From contig JAFECT010000009.1 in the NCBI GenBank assembly GCA_018241995.1, forward strand, positions 162,111 through 226,110: a DNA stretch of 64,000 nt, in the 5' to 3' direction. Positions 35,347-45,117 of this stretch are shown piece by piece (position 1 is the first letter of the stretch; each line of letters opens with the position of its first letter). The notes under the pieces are model-generated. The model was not told the DNA's origin, searched no databases, and saw nothing but the letters and a program-made list of their open reading frames with translations. Source of the DNA: Pseudomonadota bacterium (GTDB lineage Bacteria > Pseudomonadota > Alphaproteobacteria > Caulobacterales > Caulobacteraceae). Both the position numbers and the translations under genes were made by a program.

Positions 35347-35458
35347 GCAAAAATGCATAGCAGATCTGCAAGGCCAGGCAATTTTCTTTGGGGATCAGGA
35401 GGGCGATCTTCGCGCTCGACAGGCCGCCGCGCGCGGCCCAGCCCTCGGGGAGGAACCC

Positions 35459-36115
35459 ATGTTCGTCGGTCACTACGCCGCCGCCATCGCCGCCAAGACC
35501 GCCGCGCCGCGTGCGCCGCTTTGGAGCTACGCCCTGGCTTGCCAGGCCCTGGACCTGGGCTGGGGCGCCCTGGTGCCGCTGGGCGTCGAGAAGGTGCGGA
35601 TCGATCCCGGCCTGCAGGGCAGCACGCTCGACCTCTACTTCATGCCCTTCACCCACAGCCTTCCCGCGGCCCTGATCTGGTCGGCGGCGGGAGTGGGCCT
35701 GGCGCGGGCGGCGCGTCTGCCCTGGAGCGCCAGCCTGATGCTGGGCGCGGTGGTGTTCTCGCACTGGGGCCTGGATTTGCTGGTGCATCGGCCGGACCTC
35801 GAACTCGGCTTTGCGCCGGGCAAGGCGGGGCTGGGCCTGTGGAACCTGCCGGTGGTGGAGATGACGCTGGAGATCGGTCTTCTCGCCGTCACCGGCGCCC
35901 TATGGGCGGCGCGGCGTACGCGGCACGCCCGCTCCGCCTGGCCGGCCGCGGCCTTCCTGGCCTTCCTGGTCGCCCTGCAGATCGTGGTCCAGTTCGTGGG
36001 ACCCGCGCCGAGCGCGACGCCTCTGGAAATCGGGCTTCCGGCGCTGGTCGTCTATCTGATCGTCGGCTTCATGGCCTGGCTCGCCGACCGCGGACCTAAG
36101 GCGGTCGAGGCCTGA
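35459..36115 (+). CDS. Polytopic membrane protein with conserved His residues (YdjM/DUF457-like)
   Basis: A 218-residue protein with five or six transmembrane helices. Histidines recur in motifs at membrane borders: MFVGHYAAA at the N-terminus, MPFTHSLP, and FSHWGLDLLVHRPDLEL. This resembles membrane-bound predicted metal-dependent hydrolases of the YdjM/DUF457 type, which have similar H-S and H-x-x-L-D patterns; the assignment is tentative. GGGGAGGAA before 35459 decides the start against a longer frame from 35345. It is divergent from the LysR gene. Confidence 0.7.
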   Translation: MFVGHYAAAIAAKTAAPRAPLWSYALACQALDLGWGALVPLGVEKVRIDPGLQGSTLDLYFMPFTHSLPAALIWSAAGVGLARAARLPWSASLMLGAVVFSHWGLDLLVHRPDLELGFAPGKAGLGLWNLPVVEMTLEIGLLAVTGALWAARRTRHARSAWPAAAFLAFLVALQIVVQFVGPAPSATPLEIGLPALVVYLIVGFMAWLADRGPKAVEA

Positions 36116-36156
36116 GAGGCCTTGCAATCGCCTCGCTTTGCGCCGACTTCACCGCC

Positions 36157-36801
36157 ATGCCAGCCAACGCCAAGATCTGCGGACTGACCACGCCCGAGGC
36201 GGTGCGAGCCGCCCTCGACGGCGGGGCCACGCACGTGGGCTTTGTCTTTTTCCCGAAGAGCCCGCGCCATGTGACGCCGGAGCGGGCGGCGGAGCTGGCG
36301 GCTCCGGCGCGCGGGCGGGCCAGGGTCGTGGCCGTGACGGTCGATGCGACGGAGGCCGAGCTTGCGTCCATCGCGGCGGTGCTGCATCCGGACCTCATCC
36401 AGCTGCACGGCCACGAAACACTCGACCGGGCCGGCGAGGTGCGCGCGCTTACCGGCGCGGGCGTGATCAAGGCGGTGAGCGTCGCCGGGCCGGAGGACCT
36501 TGTCGAGGCCGAAGCCTGGGACGGCGTCGCCGATCACCTGATGTTCGACGCCAAAACCCCCAAGGGCGCCGACCTGCCGGGCGGCATGGGCCTGAGCTTC
36601 GACTGGCCGATGCTGGCGGGGCGCAGCTTCGCGGCGCCGTGGTTCCTGGCCGGCGGGCTGCATCCCGGCAATGTCGAGGAAGCGGTCGCCGCTTCGGGCG
36701 CCGTGCTGGTCGACGTTTCCTCTGGCGTGGAAAGCGCGCCGGGCCTAAAAGACCCCGCCCTGATCCAGGCCTTCCTCAAGGCCGTAGAACGCGCTGGCTA
36801 G
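36157..36801 (+). CDS. trpF: Phosphoribosylanthranilate isomerase
   Basis: A 214-residue TIM-barrel enzyme converting phosphoribosylanthranilate to CdRP in tryptophan synthesis. The catalytic Cys is in AKICGLT (residue 8), and the catalytic Asp is in VTVDATEAEL. The phosphate-binding end reads FLAGGLHPGNV followed by DVSSGVES. It opens a run with trpB, trpA, accD and folC on the same strand, the common alphaproteobacterial order. The gap to trpB is 30 bases. Confidence 0.96.
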   Translation: MPANAKICGLTTPEAVRAALDGGATHVGFVFFPKSPRHVTPERAAELAAPARGRARVVAVTVDATEAELASIAAVLHPDLIQLHGHETLDRAGEVRALTGAGVIKAVSVAGPEDLVEAEAWDGVADHLMFDAKTPKGADLPGGMGLSFDWPMLAGRSFAAPWFLAGGLHPGNVEEAVAASGAVLVDVSSGVESAPGLKDPALIQAFLKAVERAG

Positions 36802-36831
36802 TGTGGCGGCCAGCCGTCTGAGGAACTTCGC

Positions 36832-38042
<1,211 letters not shown>

Positions 38043-38046
<4 letters not shown>

Positions 38047-38882
38047 CCAAACAGCGACTGGACCAGCGCTTCGCCGCGCTCAACGCCGAAGGCCGTGCGG
38101 GTTTCGTGGCCTATGTCATGGCCGGCGATCCCGATCCCGAGACCGCCTTCGAGATCCTGAAGGGCCTGCCCGCGGCCGGCGCCGATGTGATCGAGCTGGG
38201 TTTCCCCTTCTCCGACCCCATGGCCGAGGGGCCGCCGATCCAGCGCGCCGCCCTGCGTGCGCTGAAGGCCGGAATGACACTCAAGGGCGTGCTTGACATC
38301 GTCCGCCGCTTCCGCGCCGAGGCGGACCAGGACACGCCGATCGTGCTGATGGGCTATCTCAACCCGATCCTGACCTACGGCTTCGGCCGCTTCGCGCAGG
38401 ACGCCGCGGATGCCGGCGTGGACGGCCTGATCGTGGTCGACTGCCCGCCCGAGGAGGCCGATCCCCTCGCCGACGAACTGGACGCGGCGGGAGTCTCGCT
38501 GATCCGCCTGGCCGCGCCGACGACCGACGACAAGCGACTGGCGACGGTGGTTCGCCGCACCTCCGGCTTCGTCTATTATGTGTCCGTGGCTGGGGTGACG
38601 GGCGTGAAGGAAGTCGATGCGGGCGCGGTCGCGCCGGCGGTCGAGCGCGTGCGCAAGGCCTCGGGCCTGCCCGTGGCCGTGGGCTTCGGCGTCAAGACGC
38701 CCGAGCAGGCGGCGGCTGTCGCGCGCATCGCCGATGCGGCGGTCGTGGGCTCCGCGCTGGTTGACCGCATCGCCTTCGCGATCGAAGCGAACGAAAACCC
38801 GGCCCCGAAAGTTCTGGAAACAGCCGCAGCTTTGGCTAAGGCTGTGCAGTCCGCGCGACTCGCAAGTAAGGCGGAGGCCTGA
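38043..38882 (+). CDS. trpA: Tryptophan synthase alpha subunit
   Basis: A 279-residue TIM barrel releasing indole from indole-3-glycerol phosphate. The start is inferred at the TTG at 38043, which overlaps the trpB stop; no ATG occurs before the conserved [10 protein letters not shown] region. Catalytic Glu51 is in [10 protein letters not shown]. The second acid, Asp60 in E. coli (PLADGP), is Glu62 here (PMAEGP). The phosphate site GVTGVKE and [10 protein letters not shown] are intact. It is followed six bases later by accD. Confidence 0.95.
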
Positions 38883-38887
38883 CGGAT

Positions 38888-39814
38888 ATGGCGATGGCCG
38901 AAAAGTTCGACGACGGCAAAGGCCAACACCCCAAGGCGGGCGACCGCCGCGAGCGTGGCGGCTGGCTGGCCAAGATCGCGCCGGGCGTGCGCAAGGCCCT
39001 GTCCAAGCGCGACACGCCCGAGAATCTGTGGGTCAAGTGCCCTGACACGGGCGAGATGATCTATCGCCCCGACCTGGAGGCGGCCCTGTGGGTCACCCCG
39101 GCCGGGCGGCACATGCGCATCGGGTCCGAGCTGCGCTTCCGCTACACCTTCGACGACGGCAAATACGAGGCGATCCCGACCCCGGCGGTGCCTGAGGATC
39201 CGCTGGAGTTCTTCGACGGCCGGCCCTACCGCGAGCGCCTGCAGTCCGCGCGCAAGGCGACCCACGCCCAGGACGCGATGGCCATCGGCTTCGGCAAGAT
39301 CAAGGGCGTGCCGGCCGTGGTGCTGGTGCAGGACTTCGCCTTCATGGGCGGCTCGCTGGGCATGGCTGCGGGCGAGGCCTTCATCAAGGCGGCGCAGGAA
39401 GCCGTCGCGCGCGGCGTTCCCCTGGTCTGCTACACCGCCGCCGGCGGCGCGCGCATGCAGGAGGGCGCCCTGTCGCTGATGCAGATGGCGCGCACGACTC
39501 TGGCCATCCAGGACCTGAAGAAGGCCCAGCTGCCCTACGCCGTGGTGCTGACCGACCCGACCACGGGCGGAGTGACCGCGTCCTACGCCATGCTGGGCGA
39601 CGTGCACCTGGCCGAGCCCGGCGCCTTGATCGGCTTCGCCGGCCCGCGCGTGATCGAGCAGACCATCCGCGAGACCCTGCCGCCGGGCTTCCAGCGCTCG
39701 GAGTACCTGGTCGAAAAGGGCATGGTCGACCGCGTCACCCCGCGCTCGGAGCTGCCCGAGGTGCTGGGCGCGATCCTGTCGATGCTGCTGGGCGGCAAGC
39801 GCCGGGCGGCCTAA
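38888..39814 (+). CDS. accD: Acetyl-CoA carboxylase carboxyltransferase beta subunit
   Basis: A 308-residue beta subunit of the carboxyltransferase that makes malonyl-CoA. The crotonase-like core is complete (GRPYRERL, GGSLGMAAGE, SGGARMQEG-equivalent AGGARMQEG, PTTGGVTASYA, GPRVIEQT). The N-terminal zinc ribbon is degenerate: of four cysteines in E. coli (Cys27, 30, 46, 49) only the first remains (Cys51); the others are Thr54, Thr70 and Gly73 with spacing preserved. GGAGG precedes the ATG. The start could also be two codons later. Confidence 0.95.
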   Translation: MAMAEKFDDGKGQHPKAGDRRERGGWLAKIAPGVRKALSKRDTPENLWVKCPDTGEMIYRPDLEAALWVTPAGRHMRIGSELRFRYTFDDGKYEAIPTPAVPEDPLEFFDGRPYRERLQSARKATHAQDAMAIGFGKIKGVPAVVLVQDFAFMGGSLGMAAGEAFIKAAQEAVARGVPLVCYTAAGGARMQEGALSLMQMARTTLAIQDLKKAQLPYAVVLTDPTTGGVTASYAMLGDVHLAEPGALIGFAGPRVIEQTIRETLPPGFQRSEYLVEKGMVDRVTPRSELPEVLGAILSMLLGGKRRAA

Positions 39815-39822
39815 GCCCCACG

Positions 39823-41139
39823 GTGAGCGACCGCCTCCTGCCCTTCGACGCCGCGCTTGAGCGGCTGAAGGCCCTGCATCCCAAGTCCATCGACCTGTCG
39901 CTGGATCGCATGCGCCGCCTGTGCGACGCCCTGGGCAATCCCGAGCGGAAGCTGCCGCCGGTGGTCCACGTCGCCGGCACCAACGGCAAGGGCTCCACCG
40001 TCGCCTTCGTGCGCGCCATCGCCGAGGCGGCGGGCCTCAGCGTGCACACCTACACCTCGCCGCACCTCGTCCGCTTCGCCGAGCGCGTCCGCCTGAACGG
40101 GACCCTGATCAGCGACGAACATCTGGCCGAGGTGCTGGACCGGGTCGAGGCCGCCAATGCGGGAGAGCCGATCACCTTCTTCGAGGTCACTACCGCGGCG
40201 GGCCTTCTGGCCTTCGCCGAGGCGCCTGCGGACCTGCTGGTGCTGGAGGTCGGCCTGGGCGGGGTGCTCGACGCCACCAATGTGATCGACCCGCCCGCCG
40301 TGGCGGTGATCGCGCCGGTGGACCTGGACCATCGCGAATTCCTGGGCTCGACCATCGAGGCCGTGGCCGGGGAGAAGGCGGGTATCCTCAAGACCGGCGC
40401 CCCCGCCGTGATCGGCCGCCAGAACCCCAACGCCATGGCCGTGCTCGAGGCCCGCGCCGCGCGGCTGGGCGTGCGCATGAGCGCGATGGGGACCGACTTC
40501 GACGCCTTCGCCGAGCGTGGCGGCATGGTGTTCCAGGGCGAGGACCGGCTCCACGACCTGCCCGCGCCGACGCTGCCGGGGCCGCACCAGATCGACAACG
40601 CGGGCCTCGCCATCGCCGCATGCCTGGCCCTGAACGACGCGCGCATCGACGACGCGGCGATCGCCGAGGGCGTGCGCTCGGCGTCCTGGCCCGGCCGCCT
40701 GCAGCGCCTGACGCGCGGTCCTTTGGGCGCCAGGGCCCAGGCGGCGGGCGCGGAGCTGATCCTCGACGGCGGCCACAATCCTCATGCGGCGCGCGCCCTG
40801 GCGACGGCGTTGAGCGACATGGATGGGCGCGACCGCCGTCCGCTGGTGCTGATCGCGGGCATGCTGCAGACCAAGGACGCCCTGGCCTTCTTCGAGGCTC
40901 TACGACGCCTGAAGCCCGAGGTTCTGACCGTCCCCTTCGAGAGCGACGCCGCCGTCCCGCCCAAGGCCCTGGCGCAATCCGCGCGCATGATCGGGCTGAA
41001 GGCGGAGGCGGCCGTGGGACTGGAAGCGGCGCTGGACGCAGCCCTGGCAAAGCATGAGCGCCCGCGCGTGGTGATCTGCGGATCGCTCTATCTGGTGGGG
41101 GAGGCGCTGGCGCTTTCGCAGGAGACTTGGCCGAGCTGA
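39823..41139 (+). CDS. folC: Bifunctional folylpolyglutamate/dihydrofolate synthase
   Basis: A 438-residue Mur-ligase-family enzyme adding glutamate to folates and, in bifunctional forms, making dihydrofolate from dihydropteroate. The P-loop is VAGTNGKGST; the Mur-type HTYTSPHLVRFAERVR and the central DLDHREFLG motifs are present. ILDGGHNPHAA lies in the C-terminal domain. It begins with a GTG eight bases after the accD stop, and it is the last gene of the trp-acc run. It converges on trxA. Confidence 0.95.
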   Translation: MSDRLLPFDAALERLKALHPKSIDLSLDRMRRLCDALGNPERKLPPVVHVAGTNGKGSTVAFVRAIAEAAGLSVHTYTSPHLVRFAERVRLNGTLISDEHLAEVLDRVEAANAGEPITFFEVTTAAGLLAFAEAPADLLVLEVGLGGVLDATNVIDPPAVAVIAPVDLDHREFLGSTIEAVAGEKAGILKTGAPAVIGRQNPNAMAVLEARAARLGVRMSAMGTDFDAFAERGGMVFQGEDRLHDLPAPTLPGPHQIDNAGLAIAACLALNDARIDDAAIAEGVRSASWPGRLQRLTRGPLGARAQAAGAELILDGGHNPHAARALATALSDMDGRDRRPLVLIAGMLQTKDALAFFEALRRLKPEVLTVPFESDAAVPPKALAQSARMIGLKAEAAVGLEAALDAALAKHERPRVVICGSLYLVGEALALSQETWPS

Positions 41140-41240
41140 GCTAACCTAAGCGCGCCAGCGCAAAGGTCGCGCCAAGTGGGTCCTCGAAGCATGGGGCGCT
41201 ACCGCGACCCACGCTTCAAGGGTGACGGAAAAGAATGCGC

Positions 41241-41585
41241 TCAGGCCGCCGGGGTCGCCGACTTCACGCCGGTTTCGGTCAGCCACTCCAGAATCTTCTG
41301 CTTGGGCATGGCGCCGACCTTCATCGAGGTCATGTGCCCGTCCTTGAACAGCATCAGGGTCGGGATGCCCTTCACGCCGTAGCGCGAGGGGGTCATCGGG
41401 CTGGCCTCGATGTCGACCTTGGCGATGGTCACCTGGTCGGCCAGTTCCTCGCCGATCTGTTCGAGCGCCGGGGCGATCTGCTTGCAGGGGCCGCACCATT
41501 CCGCCCAGAAATCCACCAGGACCGGCTTGCCGGACTTCAGGACGTCCTGTTCGAAGGTGTCGTCGGTGACCTTAACCGTGGCCAT
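41241..41585 (-). CDS. trxA: Thioredoxin
   Basis: A 114-residue cytoplasmic thioredoxin with the redox motif WCGPC (Cys31, Cys34) and the cis-proline loop GIPTLMLF. The start at 41585 (MATVKVTDD) is the standard thioredoxin N-terminus; an ATG four codons upstream is less likely. It is the last member of the minus-strand run that begins with the acyltransferase, 79 bases after addA, an adjacency I recall as common in related genomes. Confidence 0.97.
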   Translation of the reverse strand: MATVKVTDDTFEQDVLKSGKPVLVDFWAEWCGPCKQIAPALEQIGEELADQVTIAKVDIEASPMTPSRYGVKGIPTLMLFKDGHMTSMKVGAMPKQKILEWLTETGVKSATPAA

Positions 41586-41664
41586 GATGCTGAACACTCC
41601 CTGTCGCGACTCACGCCCTGTGAGCCGACGCGAGACGCCTAGGTAAGCGCGGCCATGGCCCGTA

Positions 41665-44600
41665 TCAACCGGCGGCGCGCAACTGCGACAGCGCGGCCTC
41701 GATCACGTCTTGGGGAACGGGTGTGAGGCGCGGGCCGTCGGTCCAGATCAGGGCGGCCTCGACGGGCCGGTCGGGATACAGGGCCCGCAGCACCGCCACA
41801 TAGAGCGCCATTTGGGTCAGATAGGCCGGATCGGCGCCCGCGGCCGTGTCAGGGGCGGGCCGGTTGGTCTTGTAGTCGATCACGACGACCCGGTCGGGGC
41901 GCACGACCAGCCGGTCGATGCGCCCGGCGACGGAGAGCCCCGGGGGCAGGTTCGGCGCCGCCCCGGCCACCGCCGCCTCGGCGCGGGAGCCCTCGCCGAA
42001 CACGATGGCGAAGCGCGGGTCGTCCAGCACGCCGAACGCCGCCTCGATCATCTCCTCGCGCTGCTCCGGGCTCAGTCCGGGCTCGCGCGCCATGAGCCGC
42101 GCGGCGGCGGCGCGGCGCTCGGGCTCGGCGATGTCGGGCAGGATTTGGAACAGCCTGTGGATCAGGTCGCCGCGCCGGAACCGGCCCAGGCCGTCACGCG
42201 CCGCCAGGGGCGAAGGGGCGGGGACCTTGGCGCTCAGGGCCAGCTCCGAGGGCGAGGCGATGCGACCGCCGAATTCGGTCCCGGCGAGGCCCGAGGTCCA
42301 GAAGGGGAGCGCGCGCGCCTTCTCCAAGGTGGCGGCGCCTGCCTCCAGGACGACGCTGGGGTCGGGACCGTAGCGGCGGAACTCCCCGCCGCCGGCCTGC
42401 GGGAGCATGCGGCTGCTCGAGGCAACCGGTTCGATGTCGTAGGCCCGGCGCACCAGCTCGTACCAGCTGCCCTCGTCGGGCGCCTTGCGGTTGGCGGCGA
42501 TCCGTCCACAGACGATCAGGCGGTCCCTCGCGCGGGTGAGGCCGACATAGAGCAGGCGTTGGCTTTCCTTGCGCACCCGCTCGGTCGCGTCCTCGCGGGC
42601 CAGGCGCGAGACGGCGCAGTCCTCCGCCTTGCGCGGCGCCCACAAGAACCCGCCGTCGCCGCGATCCAGCAGGGCCGACAGCTTGGCCGCGGGGGTCGAG
42701 GTGGTGTCGGGCAGGACCACGATAGGCGCCTCCAGCCCCTTGGCGCCGTGTACGGTCATCACCCGCACTTGGCCGTGCGCCGCCTCCAGTTCGCGCTTCA
42801 CCTGGATGTCGGTCTGGGCCAGGGCGGCGACCACGCTTTCCAGGTCGTGCAGGCCGCGCACCTCAGCCGCCTGCACCTGGGCCAGCATCTCGTCCAGCGC
42901 GTCCTCCGCCTCGTGGCCGAGCCGGGTCAGGATGCGTTGGCGCATGGAGCGGCCCTCGCGGTCCAGCCGCGAGAGCACCGCCCCGAGGAAATCGAACGGC
43001 GCCTTGGCTCCGGCCTCTTCCCTGGCCCAGTCGAGGAAGGCCACGGCTTCGCGCCAGGCCGACTGCTCCCCCGCCCGCGCGGTCAGCGTCGCCCACAGCC
43101 GGCCCTCGCGCTTGGCGGCGAGGTCATACAGCCCCTGTTCGTCCACGTCGCAGAACGGGCTGCGCAGCAGGGTGGCCAGGGTCAGGTCGTCGGGCGGGAA
43201 CAGGCAGAAGCGCGCGAGCGCCAGGATATCCTGGAACACCACATGATCGCTGAGCTTCAGCCGGTCGGCGCCCGCCACCGGCAAGCGCGCCTTCTTCAGG
43301 GCCCGGATGATCTCCTCGAACAGGGCGTCGCGGCGGCGCACCAGCACCAGCACGTCGCCGGGCCCGGCCGGTCGCCAGGTCCGGCTGTCCTTGTCGAACA
43401 CCGCCTCGCCGCGCGCGGTCAGGCGTACGATCTCCTCGGCGATGGCGCGGGCGAGGCGTTTGCGGGCGCTCTCGGCCGGCTCGGCGTCCAGGGGCGCGTC
43501 CCAGGCGCTTTCCAACTCGCGTTTCTCGTCCTGCAGGGCCGGCCACAGGTCCACGCAGCCGTGGTCCGTCGCGCGGCGCGACAGGTGCTCGATGGGCGGG
43601 CCGTCGGCGTCGGTCGTCAGGGCCTCGACGGCCTCGGGCGAGGCGAAGACGGTGTCCACGAACCGCAGGATTTCCGGCGTGGAGCGCCAGCTGTCGTGCA
43701 GCGGCACCTCGGCGAAGGGCTTCTCGGCAGCCAGCGCGCTCTCGCGATAGCGCCGCGTCTCGTCCTTGAGGCGCTCGGGCGCGGCGCCCTGGAAGGAATA
43801 GATCGACTGCTTCTCGTCGCCGACCACGAACAGGGTGCGGTCCAGCAGATTGGCCCCGGCGCCGGCGAAGAATTCGTCGCTCAGGGGGCGGATGATCTCC
43901 CATTGGTCGGGCGCGGTGTCCTGGGCCTCGTCGAGCAGGATGTGATCGACCCCGCCGTCCAGCTTGAACAGCACCCAGGCAGCGTCGGCGCGCCGGGTCA
44001 GGAGTTCGCGGGTGCGCCCGATCAGGTCGGCGAAGTCGAGCGCCCGGCGGCTCTCCTTCTCGCCGCGATAGAGTTCGACATAGGTCAGGCCCAAGGTCAG
44101 GGCGTGAACGGTGTCGCGAGCGATGACGGCGGCGCGGATCTGCTCGCGCGCGGCGCACAGGCGCTGCTGTTCCTCGACCAACCAGTCGGCGATAGCCGGG
44201 TCGACGCCCTTGGTGGCTAGGCTCTTTCGGGGCGAGCCGTCCTTGGTGCAGAAGGGCGCGCAGGCCTCCTCGAAGGCGGCCGGATCGCCGAGGCTGCCAC
44301 GCTCGGCCAGGGCCTGCAGCGCGCGGCCGAAGGGCTGGTCGGTCTTCTCCGTGCCCTGGGCAAGCTCGCGCGCCGCGGCGAACCAGGCGCTCCAGTCGGC
44401 CGCCGCGACCGCCTGGGCGCCGATGACGTCAGGATCGACAGGCTCGTCGAAACCCAGGCCCGCCCACGCATCCGAGCCATAGCCGCCGACCGCGTCCGCG
44501 CCCTCGATATAGGCGGCGATGGCCTCACGCCGGGCCTCGAAGCTGGCGAACAGGCCCTCGAAGGTCTGGTAGTCGAGTTCCACCGCGAAATGGGCGTAGG

Positions 44601-45117
44601 CGCGGCCGATGGGGCCGTCGGGATCGACCAGGGCGGCCTCGGCAAGGCGGTCGCGGGCGGCGGCGGAGACTTCCGAGGCCGCGGCGTCCTCCAGCACAGT
44701 GAAGCCCGGCAGGACGTCCGCCTCCAGCGGGAAGCGCCGCAGCAGCTTTTCGCAGAAGGCGTGGATGGTCTGGATCTTCAGCCCGCCTGGCGTCTCCAGC
44801 GCGCGCGCGAACAGGGCGCGCGCGGTCGAAAGGTCGTAGGCGGCGGGGTCCTCGCCCAGGTCGGCCAAGGCGCCCGACAGCTCCCCGTCGCGCATCACCG
44901 ACCAGCCGCCCAGCAGCTCGAACACCCGGCGTTGCATCTCTGCGGCGGCGGCCTTGGTGTAGGTCACGCACAGGATGGCCTCGGGCCGGGCGCCGCGCAG
45001 CAAGAGGCGCGCGACCCGGCGCACCAGGGTGGTGGTCTTGCCCGAGCCCGCATTGGCGCTGACAAAGACGTTGGCCTTGGGGTCCGAGGCCTCGATCTGG
45101 TGGACGGCGATGCTCAT
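41665..45117 (-). CDS. addA: Double-strand break repair helicase-nuclease AddA
   Basis: A 1150-residue UvrD-type helicase with a C-terminal RecB-like nuclease; with AddB it resects double-strand ends for RecA. Walker A is ANAGSGKTT (residues 21-29), the helicase II motif is LDEAQDT, and GDEKQSIYSFQGA and TVHGAKGLEAP are further helicase motifs. The nuclease site is VVIDYKTNRP near the C-terminus. The start at 45117 overlaps the addB stop (ATGA). An open frame 15 codons longer is rejected because it is Arg/Gly-only. Confidence 0.96.
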   Translation of the reverse strand: MSIAVHQIEASDPKANVFVSANAGSGKTTTLVRRVARLLLRGARPEAILCVTYTKAAAAEMQRRVFELLGGWSVMRDGELSGALADLGEDPAAYDLSTARALFARALETPGGLKIQTIHAFCEKLLRRFPLEADVLPGFTVLEDAAASEVSAAARDRLAEAALVDPDGPIGRAYAHFAVELDYQTFEGLFASFEARREAIAAYIEGADAVGGYGSDAWAGLGFDEPVDPDVIGAQAVAAADWSAWFAAARELAQGTEKTDQPFGRALQALAERGSLGDPAAFEEACAPFCTKDGSPRKSLATKGVDPAIADWLVEEQQRLCAAREQIRAAVIARDTVHALTLGLTYVELYRGEKESRRALDFADLIGRTRELLTRRADAAWVLFKLDGGVDHILLDEAQDTAPDQWEIIRPLSDEFFAGAGANLLDRTLFVVGDEKQSIYSFQGAAPERLKDETRRYRESALAAEKPFAEVPLHDSWRSTPEILRFVDTVFASPEAVEALTTDADGPPIEHLSRRATDHGCVDLWPALQDEKRELESAWDAPLDAEPAESARKRLARAIAEEIVRLTARGEAVFDKDSRTWRPAGPGDVLVLVRRRDALFEEIIRALKKARLPVAGADRLKLSDHVVFQDILALARFCLFPPDDLTLATLLRSPFCDVDEQGLYDLAAKREGRLWATLTARAGEQSAWREAVAFLDWAREEAGAKAPFDFLGAVLSRLDREGRSMRQRILTRLGHEAEDALDEMLAQVQAAEVRGLHDLESVVAALAQTDIQVKRELEAAHGQVRVMTVHGAKGLEAPIVVLPDTTSTPAAKLSALLDRGDGGFLWAPRKAEDCAVSRLAREDATERVRKESQRLLYVGLTRARDRLIVCGRIAANRKAPDEGSWYELVRRAYDIEPVASSSRMLPQAGGGEFRRYGPDPSVVLEAGAATLEKARALPFWTSGLAGTEFGGRIASPSELALSAKVPAPSPLAARDGLGRFRRGDLIHRLFQILPDIAEPERRAAAARLMAREPGLSPEQREEMIEAAFGVLDDPRFAIVFGEGSRAEAAVAGAAPNLPPGLSVAGRIDRLVVRPDRVVVIDYKTNRPAPDTAAGADPAYLTQMALYVAVLRALYPDRPVEAALIWTDGPRLTPVPQDVIEAALSQLRAAG

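Noticed and set aside
41140..41240. A terminator between the convergent folC and trxA genes
   Set aside because: Only a weak interrupted inverted repeat (GTGGGTC ... GACCCAC) is present, without a U-tract on either strand.
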